Made by a program: the position numbers and the translations under genes. The notes under the pieces are model-generated. The model was not told the DNA's origin and did no database searches. It saw nothing but the letters and a program-made list of their open reading frames with translations. Positions 12,610 through 20,271 of a stretch of 64,000 nucleotides of DNA are shown in pieces. Where the stretch lies: contig NZ_CP116619.1 in NCBI RefSeq assembly GCF_030409055.1, positions 1,998,628 through 2,062,627 of the forward strand, written 5' to 3'. The stretch is from Trichocoleus desertorum NBK24. Its GTDB lineage: Bacteria > Cyanobacteriota > Cyanobacteriia > FACHB-46. Numbering within the stretch: position 1 is the first letter of the stretch; every line of letters starts with the position of its first letter.

Positions 12610-12638
12610 TACAATAGATCTAGTGAGATTCAAGTTCT
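12610..12638 (+). promoter_or_regulatory. predicted promoter -10 and first copy of the ATTCAAGTTCT element
   Basis: A -10 hexamer TACAAT lies at 12610-12615. Six bases later comes AGTGAGATTCAAGTTCT, placing the expected transcript start at the A of AGTG (12622). The ATTCAAGTTCT core is at 12628-12638 and the ATG follows at 12643. No good -35 was found; a further TATAAT lies upstream at 12484. If the start is right, the whole 5' leader is essentially this element. Confidence 0.55.
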
Positions 12639-12642
12639 AAAT

Positions 12643-13026
12643 ATGCAGATCGGTCGCTTTTTTTCGTTACAGCAAGGTCGCGTCGGTCAATACTTATCAC
12701 CCCGAGTTTTAGTCGTGCGAAGTCCTTTTCAGAAGTTGCCCAAATCGGGTGGGCCTGCCGCAGCTTGCTACTTCGGTTTCGACAAATTAAGCAAGGCTCA
12801 ATCTTTCGCGAAATACCTCTCTGGCCTTGGTTACAACTATCAGCTCCGACGGGGAAAAATGCTGTCTCAGTACGCCTATGAGATCGCTTTGCGAGAGCAT
12901 ACAGACCTCGCAAAGGTCTTAGCCTATTGGGATCGGATGGATCTAAAACGGCCCAAATCAAGTGCCAGTCAAGCTGATATTCGCGATCGCGCCCTACAAG
13001 CTGTGCCTCTAGTTTTGGCTGCTTGA
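12643..13026 (+). CDS. small protein of unknown function
   Basis: I do not recognise this 127-residue protein. It begins MQIGRFFSLQQGRVGQYLSP, is basic, and has no signal peptide or membrane helix. The middle (FGFDKLSKAQSFAKYLSGLGY) looks like a folded alpha/beta unit, and the C-terminus is an alanine- and arginine-rich helix. The start at 12643 was chosen over the longer frame because the conserved upstream element and predicted transcript start lie just before it. It is the first of four neighbouring small genes carrying the same upstream 11-mer. Confidence 0.65.
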   Translation: MQIGRFFSLQQGRVGQYLSPRVLVVRSPFQKLPKSGGPAAACYFGFDKLSKAQSFAKYLSGLGYNYQLRRGKMLSQYAYEIALREHTDLAKVLAYWDRMDLKRPKSSASQADIRDRALQAVPLVLAA

Positions 13027-13052
13027 GCGTGACGCAGTGGGCTTGTTTTCTC

Positions 13053-13102
13053 TTGAAAACGTGGTGGTGATACACTACAATAAATACAGTGATTCAAGTT
13101 CT
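13053..13102 (+). promoter_or_regulatory. predicted promoter with second copy of the ATTCAAGTTCT element
   Basis: TTGAAA (13053-13058) and TACAAT (13076-13081) are separated by 17 bp, a near-consensus sigma-70 type promoter. AGTGATTCAAGTTCTT begins at 13088, again six bases after the -10, so the expected RNA starts with the element. The flanking CACTACAATA block is shared with the first copy (12608-12616 region). Confidence 0.7.
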
Positions 13103-13108
13103 TGCGCC

Positions 13109-13387
13109 ATGACTAAGCACTACATTCTCAGCGTGGACCCAACCGCCAAATATGACTGGGATCGTTGCACCCTCCGCGACCCCATCACCGCCAATCGCCC
13201 TGACCTAGCTGAGCTGATTGCTGAGGCAGTGGGGAAAGCGGCTGGCTCCTATTTGGTAGCGGTCAATATTGAAGTTCAAGTGTTAGAACAAACCGCACCG
13301 AATGCTCAAACGAAGCGCCTGCTTCCGAGTGATCTGGACGCAGCAGTGCGATCGCAGCGAGTGCAGTTAGAAGAATTAGCTGCGTAA
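13109..13387 (+). CDS. small protein of unknown function
   Basis: This 92-residue protein (start MTKHYILSVDPTAKYDWDRC) is not recognised. It is mixed alpha/beta, acidic in the middle and ends in a charged helix (SDLDAAVRSQRVQLEELAA). It has no membrane segment. ATG at 13109 was chosen because it follows a strong promoter and the shared element by 6 bases. There is no Shine-Dalgarno, so translation may be near-leaderless. It lies 82 bp after the preceding small gene but has its own promoter. Confidence 0.65.
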   Translation: MTKHYILSVDPTAKYDWDRCTLRDPITANRPDLAELIAEAVGKAAGSYLVAVNIEVQVLEQTAPNAQTKRLLPSDLDAAVRSQRVQLEELAA

Positions 13388-13412
13388 TTTAGGCTGATGC
13401 CTATTGCTTTCC

Positions 13413-13439
13413 AGGCTGAGTTGCTGTTCTCCTCAGCCT
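13413..13439 (+). terminator. hairpin between small genes, possible weak terminator
   Basis: AGGCTGAG (13413-13420) pairs with CTCAGCCT (13432-13439). No T tract follows, so it may be an RNA-stability or processing hairpin rather than a terminator. It sits 22 bp upstream of the third ATTCAAGTTCT copy. Confidence 0.4.
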
Positions 13440-13461
13440 CCGATTGATTCCTAACACTCAC

Positions 13462-13472
13462 ATTCAAGTTCT
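13462..13472 (+). promoter_or_regulatory. third copy of the ATTCAAGTTCT element
   Basis: The 11-mer is identical to the other three copies. The preceding AGTG is replaced by TCAC and no -10 is seen at the expected spacing. A Shine-Dalgarno-like AGGGAAG follows before the ATG at 13496. Confidence 0.6.
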
Positions 13473-13495
13473 TAGTTTGCTTAGGGAAGATATTT

Positions 13496-13870
13496 ATGAA
13501 ATTCAGCATCAGCCAGTATCCTGCCGCGATCGCTCAAGCTGCTCAAGCGGTGAATGAGCTAGAACACCAAATTGGGGAAGCCCGCCAGCATATTGCGCGC
13601 TTAGAAGGCAATGCTGACATGGTCGTGGCATTTGAAACCAACCTGAAAAATGACAACCAACGCAAGGCTCGTCGCTTTGAAGTGCTGCAAGCCAACCCTG
13701 AATACCAACACGCGATGGATGCCCTGCTGCGTCTGAGCACTGAGAAATCTAATGCGCTGGCTCATCTAGAGCATTTGCGGAATGAGTTTAGCGTCGCCAA
13801 GTTAGAAGCGCGTCTAGCGATCGCTCAGCAGCTCACTGGTTTAGAGACCCGCGAGTTTGTTGGGCTGTAA
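13496..13870 (+). CDS. coiled-coil protein of unknown function
   Basis: This 124-residue, almost wholly helical protein is not recognised. Heptad-like stretches run from AVNELEHQIGEARQHIARLEG (about residues 20-40) to SNALAHLEHLRNEFSVAKLEARLAIAQQL (about 83-111), so it probably forms an antiparallel or oligomeric coiled coil. There is no signal or membrane helix. A strong terminator follows at 13927. It is the third gene in the shared-element group. Confidence 0.7.
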   Translation: MKFSISQYPAAIAQAAQAVNELEHQIGEARQHIARLEGNADMVVAFETNLKNDNQRKARRFEVLQANPEYQHAMDALLRLSTEKSNALAHLEHLRNEFSVAKLEARLAIAQQLTGLETREFVGL

Positions 13871-13926
13871 GCAGCTAACTGTTAAGCTTTTCTCTTCTCA
13901 AAGCCATTTTTGAGAGGAATGTAGTG

Positions 13927-13955
13927 GCAGTAGGACCCTTGTCCTGCTGCTTTTT
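13927..13955 (+). terminator. Rho-independent terminator
   Basis: GCAGTAGGAC, a CCTT loop and GTCCTGCTGC are followed directly by TTTTT. This ends the transcript of the preceding small genes, so the HTH gene at 14093 needs its own start or read-through. Confidence 0.9.
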
Positions 13956-14015
13956 GCTTGAATATTTAACTGTTGTTTCCCACACGATTACTTATAAAAA
14001 TCACCAGAAATAAAA

Positions 14016-14062
14016 AAGTGGCCCCCGCCGCGAGGTGAAGGTCACTTAGTGATTCAAGTTCT
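14016..14062 (+). promoter_or_regulatory. hairpin plus fourth copy of the ATTCAAGTTCT element
   Basis: AAGTGGCC (14016-14023) can pair with GGTCACTT (14040-14047). Immediately after comes AGTGATTCAAGTTCTTA, with the 11-mer core at 14052-14062. The right arm CACTT could alternatively pair with the AGTG of the element, offering two exclusive folds. A GGGAGG ribosome-binding site lies just before the ATG at 14093. Confidence 0.55.
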
Positions 14063-14092
14063 TAATTTAAGCCTAGTAGATGAGGGAGGTTT

Positions 14093-14497
14093 ATGCAAGA
14101 AAATGTGGTGGAATTAATCCGAGAGCTGATGAAAACTCAGCAGATGAGTATTCGCAAAATCTCGGCACGAATCGCTAAAGAGCATGGAGGCAGCGCTTTG
14201 GGCTATACTCAGCAAATTAATCGAATCCTGAATGATTCGGACTACGATCCCAATTTTTCTACCGTTCAAAAAGTGCTTGCTGCTCTCAATTGTTCTTTCT
14301 GGCAATTGACGACCGCTCAGAGAAATTTTGACTTCCAAGCGATAGAAGGACGCTTAGATCGCTTTGATACGGAAATTACAGACTTAAAGTTGGCAATTGA
14401 CCAACTTCGTGGATCAGTTGAAGAATTGGTGCAAGAATTACGGCCTAATCAGCCAGAAGTAAAGCGACCATCAGCTTCTATTCATTCGTCTAGTTAA
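14093..14497 (+). CDS. HTH (XRE-like) DNA-binding protein with C-terminal coiled coil
   Basis: This is a 134-residue protein. Residues 1-70 form a five-helix XRE-like domain, with MSIRKISARIAKEH as the first helix pair and GYTQQINRILND as the probable recognition region. Residues 80-115 form a coiled coil (RLDRFDTEITDLKLAIDQL), suggesting oligomerisation. It has a good GGGAGG ribosome-binding site. A 7-bp gap to the next gene implies an operon. It is the obvious candidate regulator of the shared-element group, but that is inference. Confidence 0.8.
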   Translation: MQENVVELIRELMKTQQMSIRKISARIAKEHGGSALGYTQQINRILNDSDYDPNFSTVQKVLAALNCSFWQLTTAQRNFDFQAIEGRLDRFDTEITDLKLAIDQLRGSVEELVQELRPNQPEVKRPSASIHSSS

Positions 14498-14504
14498 TTT
14501 GATT

Positions 14505-14882
14505 ATGGATACAATTCTCACGCCGACAGAAATTTCTGATTTTCGCGCCGAACTGAGCGATTATCCCCAGGCTTTAGTCGCTTTGGATGTCGTTGAAGAC
14601 TGTGAGGGCGATTTAGAAGATGCCGCGATCGCCCTCGCAATTCATGTAGGGCAGCAACCCACTACATCTGAGGGCTGGATAGCAGGGTTGGCGAAGCGCT
14701 GGCGACCTAGGCTGTGTCAAGCCGAATTGCGAGCTGATTTAGAAACTAACCGTGTGGCAACCACCATCACACAGCTAGTCACGACAAACGCTCTCCCTTG
14801 GGAACTGGCAACCCTTGTGAGTATCTACGCCGCTAAAGCTGGAATCGATGATTTTTGCAAGCCACTCGAAGAAAAGCTCTAG
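14505..14882 (+). CDS. small protein of unknown function, partner of the HTH gene
   Basis: I do not recognise this 125-residue acidic helical protein (start MDTILTPTEISDFRAELSDY). It carries a run of acidic residues (VVEDCEGDLEDAA, about 27-39) and a helical C-terminal half. It lacks membrane segments. It starts 7 bp after the HTH gene stop, so it is almost certainly co-transcribed. It may bind the HTH protein. It ends 5 bp from the convergent panB stop. Confidence 0.7.
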   Translation: MDTILTPTEISDFRAELSDYPQALVALDVVEDCEGDLEDAAIALAIHVGQQPTTSEGWIAGLAKRWRPRLCQAELRADLETNRVATTITQLVTTNALPWELATLVSIYAAKAGIDDFCKPLEEKL

Positions 14883-14887
14883 TGCTT

Positions 14888-15679
14888 TTAGGGTTTGGGC
14901 TGGTTGGGAGGAAATTCACGGGATTGCACTTCGGTGGCAAAGGTTTGTACGGCTTGAGTAATGCTCTCTCGCAAGTTGGCGTAGGTTTTGGCGAAGGGGG
15001 GCTGCCAACTGGAAAGCCCCAGCAAATCGGCTGTGACCAATACCTGACCGTCGCAATGCGGCCCAGCCCCGATGCCAATGGTGGGAACGGTGAGTTTTTG
15101 TGTGATTTGTTGGGCTAAGTCAGCCGGGATGTGTTCCAAGACGATCGCGAAGGCTCCTGCTTGCTCAAGGGCGATCGCTTCTGCCAAAATCCGCTCCTTT
15201 GCTTCTACGGATTTGCCTTGTTGACGGTAGCCCAATTGATGCACGGACTGGGGGGTAAGACCGACATGTCCCATGACTGGGATGCCAACTTGAACTAGAT
15301 GGGCGACGGTATCGGCGATCGCGGGATAGCCACCTTCTAGTTTCACGGCTTGGGCACCTGTTTCTTTGAGGACTCGTCCGGCTGAGTGAATGGCTTGTTG
15401 CCAACTCTCCTGGTAGCTCAAGAAAGGCAAATCAACCACAATCAGCGCTTGCTTTACCCCACGACGGACTGCTTTGGCATGGTGCAGCATTTCTTCTAGA
15501 GTGATGGGCAGGGTGGTTTCGTAGCCTAGCGCCACCATTGCTAAGGAATCTCCAACGAGGAGAATATCGGCTCCTGCTTGATCCAGAATTTGAGCGAAGG
15601 CGTAGTCCCAGGCGGTGAGTACGACGATGGGGCGACCTTGCTGTTTCCATTGGCTCAATTGCTGGATTTTGACTGTCAT
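14888..15679 (-). CDS. panB: 3-methyl-2-oxobutanoate hydroxymethyltransferase
   Basis: PanB transfers a hydroxymethyl group from methylene-tetrahydrofolate to alpha-ketoisovalerate, giving ketopantoate for pantothenate and CoA. The 263-residue length is normal. Visible motifs are [29 protein letters not shown], the metal and substrate site around [22 protein letters not shown], and [24 protein letters not shown] complete gene with ATG at 15679. Confidence 0.96.
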   Translation of the reverse strand: MTVKIQQLSQWKQQGRPIVVLTAWDYAFAQILDQAGADILLVGDSLAMVALGYETTLPITLEEMLHHAKAVRRGVKQALIVVDLPFLSYQESWQQAIHSAGRVLKETGAQAVKLEGGYPAIADTVAHLVQVGIPVMGHVGLTPQSVHQLGYRQQGKSVEAKERILAEAIALEQAGAFAIVLEHIPADLAQQITQKLTVPTIGIGAGPHCDGQVLVTADLLGLSSWQPPFAKTYANLRESITQAVQTFATEVQSREFPPNQPKP

Positions 15680-15761
15680 GGTTGTCTGGTTGAACAGGAG
15701 ATCTAGTCTTACTTGTTAAGCGGGCGATCGCAACTCAACGATTTCTGCGAGAACCAAGCCA

Positions 15762-15812
15762 TTGGGGGCGCTTGCCCCCAAACCCCCGCTGAGGGACGGT
15801 TGCGTCCCTCAG
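15762..15812. repeat. double-palindrome intergenic repeat
   Basis: Two adjacent hairpins are present: TTGGGGGCGCTTGCCCCCAA (15762-15781) and a second one with arms CTGAGGGACG and CGTCCCTCAG (15789-15812). The GC-rich, gene-free context matches interspersed palindromic repeats common in cyanobacteria. It could also serve as a terminator or stability element between panB and the TPR gene. Confidence 0.75.
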
Positions 15813-15883
15813 ACACCCTCCAAAAACGTGTTTTAAGTTTTTGGTTTGGTTAAGTGACAAAAGGTGAGGAGCCTAGGTTAGTT

Positions 15884-17071
15884 TTAGTCTTTGAAGCTGT
15901 CTAGGGCGGATTCGGCTTTTTCTTCGCCTGCTTTGTCGCCTTGGCGCTTGAATAGGTCGCGGGCTTTTTTGAAGGTGTCTTTGGCTTCGTCTAGGCGATC
16001 GCGGCCTCTGAGGGCAACGGCTAGGTTATAGACGGTTCTGGCGTCATCGGGTTTAGCTTCTAGGGCTTCGCGATAAGCAACGATCGCTCGCAGGTAGTTT
16101 TGCTCTTCTAGGTAGAGGTCACCAATGGCGGCATGGGCGTCGGTCAAGCTGGGTTTAATGGCTACTGCTCGTTGGTAGGCTTGTAAGGCTCCAGTGCGAT
16201 CGTCTTGGTTTTGCAGAATTTTGCCGATTTTCAAGTGAATATCGGCGTTGCGAGGCTCCATCTGGGCAGCGCGTTCTAGGGCGGTAATGCCGCCACGGGT
16301 ATCCCCTTGATTGAGGAAGGCAACGCCGAGGTTGATTTGGGTACTGGCCCGATTGGGGGCGAGTTGAGCAGCACGCTGTAAGGTAGAGATCGCTTCTCGA
16401 TAGCGCTTTTGCTCCAGAAATAAGGAACCAAGGGCTTCGTGAGCTTTGGCACTGTTGGGGTTAATGCCAATTACTTTTTGGTAAGCCGCGATCGCACCGT
16501 CGTTGTTGCCTTGCCGCGCCAAGACAATTCCAAGTCCTAAATAAGCTTCTGTGTTTTTGCCATCTAGCTGAGTGGCCCGCTGATAAGCCGCTGCCGCACC
16601 TGAGTTGTCGCCTGAGTTGGCTAAGGTGTAGCCCAATGCATACTGAAAGTCGGCGTTTTTCTCGTCTAGAGTCACGGCTTGACGGTAGGCGGCGGCAGCA
16701 GCAGGAAAATTGCCTTGACGAGCTTGCAAGTAGCCAATTCCGGAAAAAATCTTGGCATTCTTACTGTCTAGACTGGCGGCTTGTTGGTAGGCAGCTAATG
16801 CCCCAGAGAAATTCCCAGTATCAACGAGTTTACGGCCTTCTTTGAGGAGACGGCTGAGTTCTTGACTGTTGGCACTGCTGGTTTGGGCAATCAAGTTGTT
16901 GGCGATCAAGTTGTTGGCGATCGCTGGGTACTGGCGGCTTGCTGTCGTTGTTTGCTTTGCTTCAGCGGCTTGAGTAACGGGTGCAGCTAAGGCCAAACTG
17001 GCTAACCACAGCCCACTAACTGCCAATAGAGTTGGTTTATACACGGCCAATTTCCTAGACGACATTTGCAA
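15884..17071 (-). CDS. secreted TPR-repeat protein
   Basis: This is a 395-residue protein. A hydrophobic signal sequence (LLAVSGLWLASLALAAPVTQAAEA) is followed by a low-complexity linker and about eight tetratricopeptide repeats (residues 75-370, each with the A-x-x-x-G-x-x-x-x-x-x-G pattern). It should be exported to the periplasm or thylakoid lumen and act as a protein-binding scaffold. The linker carries an in-frame 15-bp duplication that gives ANNLIANNLIA. Targets are not deducible. Confidence 0.85.
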   Translation of the reverse strand: MQMSSRKLAVYKPTLLAVSGLWLASLALAAPVTQAAEAKQTTTASRQYPAIANNLIANNLIAQTSSANSQELSRLLKEGRKLVDTGNFSGALAAYQQAASLDSKNAKIFSGIGYLQARQGNFPAAAAAYRQAVTLDEKNADFQYALGYTLANSGDNSGAAAAYQRATQLDGKNTEAYLGLGIVLARQGNNDGAIAAYQKVIGINPNSAKAHEALGSLFLEQKRYREAISTLQRAAQLAPNRASTQINLGVAFLNQGDTRGGITALERAAQMEPRNADIHLKIGKILQNQDDRTGALQAYQRAVAIKPSLTDAHAAIGDLYLEEQNYLRAIVAYREALEAKPDDARTVYNLAVALRGRDRLDEAKDTFKKARDLFKRQGDKAGEEKAESALDSFKD

Positions 17072-17235
17072 GTGTTAAGGGCTACTGGGATTTCTAAAAA
17101 GGATCAGGAAGGAGACTACCTAGATCCTCCGCAAGTTCCATGAGGAGCAAAACTTTTATGATTGAAACTAGCTGAGGGGGCTACACCCTGACCTGAAGCC
17201 TGAACTTTTTAAGTAGTGTTGTGGGAGGACAATTG

Positions 17236-17562
17236 ATGATTTTATCAACAACTGATGTCATTCAAGGAGCAACTGTCGAAGCGTACTTAGGTATCGTGAC
17301 CGCTGAAGTGGTCTATGGCAGTAATGCGCTGCGAGATTTTTTTGCGGGCATTCGAGACATTATTGGTGGGCGAACGGCTAGCTATGAGCGGGTTTTTGAG
17401 CAAGGCCAACGAGACGCCCTAGCAGAGCTAGAAAAGCGGGCCGAGCGTTTAGGAGCTAATGCTGTAATTGGCATTGAGATTGACACAGGCACAATCAGCC
17501 TCGATCAGTCTGGAGTTTTGTTATTGATTACAGCGACCGGAACGGCAATTCGGCTGCGCTAG
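17236..17562 (+). CDS. YbjQ/DUF74 family protein
   Basis: This 108-residue protein has the YbjQ signature: STTDVIQGATVEAYLGIVTAEVVYGSN at the N-terminus, FFAGIRDIIGGRTASYERVFEQ in the middle, and GANAVIGIEIDTGTI. The family is a small pentameric beta-rich fold annotated as heavy-metal binding, with no settled function. ATG at 17236 was chosen over the in-frame GTG at 17221 because GGAGG lies 7 bases before it. An IS element is inserted 80 bp downstream. Confidence 0.9.
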   Translation: MILSTTDVIQGATVEAYLGIVTAEVVYGSNALRDFFAGIRDIIGGRTASYERVFEQGQRDALAELEKRAERLGANAVIGIEIDTGTISLDQSGVLLLITATGTAIRLR

Positions 17563-17643
17563 GGCTGAATTACCCTTACTACTAAAGGCTGAGGAAGAAT
17601 TGCCAATTACCACTTTGACTGTCAAAAAAGCAGTTTAAAGTCT

Positions 17644-18880
17644 CAGTAGATCGCAAATTCATTCCAGAGCGGGTAAGTAGATGGCTGTGATGACTGGAAA
17701 ATGCCGCTCCACTGCCTGGGACAGGAATTCCAGCATTGTCTTGAGGGCAAACAGTTCTCGGTAAACCACTCGCCCTCCTCGTTGTGTCCGACTGATAAAG
17801 AACCACAGCAAATACACCCAAAGATTGACTAGGACAAACGCTAGAGCGACAAACAGAAAGCGGGTTACAGGATTTTTACTCGTGGTGCGGATGCGACACT
17901 GGTTCTTGATCCTGTAACTGGTTTCAATGCCAAAACGGTCTCTGTAATGCCGATGGGTCTGGTGCAGGGCAACCTTCACCCGATGCAGCACATAGACAGT
18001 GTATTGAATCCCATGCTTGCCCTTGAGCCCTTTGTAATAGTTACAAATGACCCGCATCTGACAGCTGACCGAACCATACTGGGGACTGTTGAGGGTGTAG
18101 GGTGTCTGGTAGCTGCGCCGTCCCCTTAGCAGTTGACGGGTTCCTCCAGTTTTGCCCCGAATCACCGCAGGCATCAGGAAGGGAATCTGCAATGCCTTCA
18201 GCCAACGGATGACAGGGACACTATAAAACCCTCGGTCCAGGTAAAGCCGTTTGACTCGGACTCGCAGCGGACTCAACCTCGCGAGCAAATAAGTCAGGGT
18301 CGCCACTAAGGTTTCTTGACGATGCACTGCATGAATCCCTAGGGTCACACGTTTGTGACGACAGACAACATAGACTGTGGCATAGGCGAAGAATGAGGTA
18401 GTTCCAGCTTTAGCTTGAGAGCGGTAGATGTAGGGAGCCTCCACCTCACTTGGGTTGCCGTAGTAGGGAATTAAGTGTAAATCGATGGCAATGCGATGCT
18501 GCCTTCTGCAAATCTTGGGTGGAATTCGGCTTTGCAGAGCCGCATTGAGTTGGCTCTCCAGTGTGGCCATCTCATCCAACTTATCCAAGTGATAGCGGAT
18601 ACCATTACCACTGGGTGTACCTTGCAAGCGTTGAGCCGTGTGTTCGATGCTATCGCCTCGGCTGGCAGCCCGCAGCAGGATCTCGAATAGGTCTTGGGGG
18701 GTGTATCCGCCTTTCATGTTCAGTGGAACAGACTCGAGTAGACAATCAAGGGCAGCTTCCAGTGTCCCTTCATCGGTCAGAGCGGGAGCAGGAGATAATG
18801 AAGATGGGTAGGTCGTCATGGCTTGATCTAATGCTTTTAGCCTGACCCTACCCCTTTCCTAGAGAATTTGCGATCTACTG
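17644..18880. mobile_element. insertion sequence, ISH3-type, intact
   Basis: The ends are perfect 17-bp inverted repeats: CAGTAGATCGCAAATTC (17644-17660) and its complement (18864-18880). They are flanked by a direct 5-bp target duplication AGTCT (17639-17643 and 18881-18885). The element is 1237 bp and holds a single full-length DDE transposase on the minus strand. Perfect ends and duplication suggest a fairly recent insertion. Family assignment rests on the transposase. Confidence 0.93.
17659..18819 (-). CDS. IS transposase (DDE, ISH3-like)
   Basis: This is a 386-residue transposase. The catalytic acidic residues are apparent as Asp in IAIDLHLIPYYG (about residue 114), Asp in LYLDRGFYS, and Glu in RFGIETSYRIKNQ, with the Y-R-x-x-x-E-type signature and a hydrophobic C-terminal region. 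These features match ISH3-family enzymes found in archaea and cyanobacteria. No frameshift or internal stop is present, so it is likely active. The gene nearly fills the element. Confidence 0.92.
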   Translation of the reverse strand: MTTYPSSLSPAPALTDEGTLEAALDCLLESVPLNMKGGYTPQDLFEILLRAASRGDSIEHTAQRLQGTPSGNGIRYHLDKLDEMATLESQLNAALQSRIPPKICRRQHRIAIDLHLIPYYGNPSEVEAPYIYRSQAKAGTTSFFAYATVYVVCRHKRVTLGIHAVHRQETLVATLTYLLARLSPLRVRVKRLYLDRGFYSVPVIRWLKALQIPFLMPAVIRGKTGGTRQLLRGRRSYQTPYTLNSPQYGSVSCQMRVICNYYKGLKGKHGIQYTVYVLHRVKVALHQTHRHYRDRFGIETSYRIKNQCRIRTTSKNPVTRFLFVALAFVLVNLWVYLLWFFISRTQRGGRVVYRELFALKTMLEFLSQAVERHFPVITAIYLPALE

Positions 18881-18885
18881 AGTCT

Positions 18886-19417
18886 ATCTAAGGACGTAGA
18901 GACTTTTTAATAGTTGGCTTATCCGCTTTCAAAACTTACTTTACGAGAAGGATAAGTTTTAGAATATGTGAACGTGAATTCAGGGATAGTAGTTAGCACT
19001 GTGATGAAGGCTACTTTCCAAGCTTAATTTGCCGACTACAAGGTAAAGGTTCAAAGCTTAATAAAAAAGTAAAAAAATGTAAAGCTGCTCAACTAAAATC
19101 AAATTAGAGTTACTTACAAGCCCTGACATAAGGGCGATCGCCTACTTTACCCCAAGCTCTCTAGGGAAAATTAAGTCAAACTAGATGAGAAAAGCTGGGT
19201 AAATTAATTCCAAAAAGCTAAGGAATTTGCGATCCCCTAGTTTTGGTAACAAAATTAATTTTGATTTCTATATTTGGGAGGCCAATCTAGCTAAACCCTT
19301 ATTCCCGGCGATAGATGCCAGTAGTTGTAGAGGCAGCTTAAAGTGAATTTCAAATGTTGATATTGCTAAAGCAAATACTTTAAGACACCTATACAGTGGG
19401 AGGAAATAGATAGAGCT
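18886..19417. other. intergenic region, no convincing gene
   Basis: This 530-bp AT-rich stretch holds no credible reading frame. A short inverted repeat (CTTATCC near 18918 and GGATAAG near 18951) lies just beyond the IS. GAATTTGCGATC at 19223-19234 matches 12 bases of the IS end, probably by chance. The 3' part must carry the promoter of the gene at 19418, but no clear -35/-10 was identified. Confidence 0.5.
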
Positions 19418-20068
19418 ATGGCATACACAAATCGGCCAGCAGATAGCGTTGTTGAAAGATCAGCTTACGGTCCAGTTGCTGAGTACCATGATCGAGTTCG
19501 TTGGGGTCCTATTTTGGCAGGTTTGCTAACCGCTTTGGCTAGCCAATTGGTGCTGAGTGCTCTCGGTGCTGCCATTGGGCTATCTAGCATCGCTGGGTCT
19601 GGCGCTCCCCGCTCCAATGCTGGAGATGTTGGGACCGCTGTGGGTATCTGGAGCATTATTAGTCTATTTATTTCTCTGTTTATTGGTGGTTGGATTACTA
19701 GCCGCACCTGTGGCCCCATGAATCGCAGTACGGCTCTGTTAAATGGTGCAATTCTCTGGGCAACGACTCTAGCAATTAGCTCTTGGTTATTGGCAAGTGG
19801 TGTATCTGGCACTTTTGGTTTGCTAGTGAATAGTGCTGCCGATGCTGCCTCTGCTGCAGCGCAGCCCGGTGGGATTGACATCCCTGACCCAAGCGCTATC
19901 CAAAGTCCTAATATTACAGCTCAAGGGACTCGCGACTTAGCTGGCAATGCTGCAAAAGCAGGTTGGTCTTTTACCTTTGGTTCCTTGCTCGGTTTGGTAG
20001 CTTCGATGATTGGTGCTTCTGTGGGTGCTCGTAGTCCTCGGGTGAATGGCAATCATCAGCACAGCTAA
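19418..20068 (+). CDS. small-residue-rich membrane protein of unknown function
   Basis: This 216-residue protein has four predicted transmembrane helices (about 31-55, 72-94, 106-127 and 182-202) rich in Gly, Ala and Ser. A polar loop of about 40 residues lies before the last helix, and the tail is cytosolic with a His-rich end. The first helix is preceded by VRWGPILAG, seen in several uncharacterised bacterial membrane families. GGAGG lies upstream. Function is not recognised. Confidence 0.75.
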   Translation: MAYTNRPADSVVERSAYGPVAEYHDRVRWGPILAGLLTALASQLVLSALGAAIGLSSIAGSGAPRSNAGDVGTAVGIWSIISLFISLFIGGWITSRTCGPMNRSTALLNGAILWATTLAISSWLLASGVSGTFGLLVNSAADAASAAAQPGGIDIPDPSAIQSPNITAQGTRDLAGNAAKAGWSFTFGSLLGLVASMIGASVGARSPRVNGNHQHS

Positions 20069-20129
20069 GGGTGCAGCTAAAATCACAACTCTGAGTTCAA
20101 GTCTGAGTTCAAGATAAATCCATGCTATG

Positions 20130-20166
20130 TAGCACTTCCTCAACTTTGAGGGGGTGCTAATTTTTT
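20130..20166 (+). terminator. Rho-independent terminator
   Basis: TAGCACTTCCTCA pairs with TGAGGGGGTGCTA and is followed by AATTTTTT. It lies 60 bp after the membrane-protein gene. A perfect 12-bp tandem repeat (TCTGAGTTCAAG twice, 20090-20113) lies just before it. Confidence 0.85.
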
Positions 20167-20271
20167 GGCGATCGCCCCTCCTCCCTTAACTGGATATTCC
20201 GAACACGGCTCGACTAGTGGTGACAAAAAGACATAGGTTAGAATCATCAAGCCTTAAAATTGAGTTTTACC

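Noticed and set aside
13089-13111. Short leader peptide starting GTG in the shared element (GTG ATT CAA GTT CTT)
   Set aside because: It would overlap the next ATG in copy 2, but copies 1 and 3 do not keep the frame or the GTG, so a conserved leader peptide is not supported.
19223-19234. Possible solo end of the ISH3-type element
   Set aside because: Only 12 bases match the terminal repeat and they include the common GCGATC string; chance is adequate.
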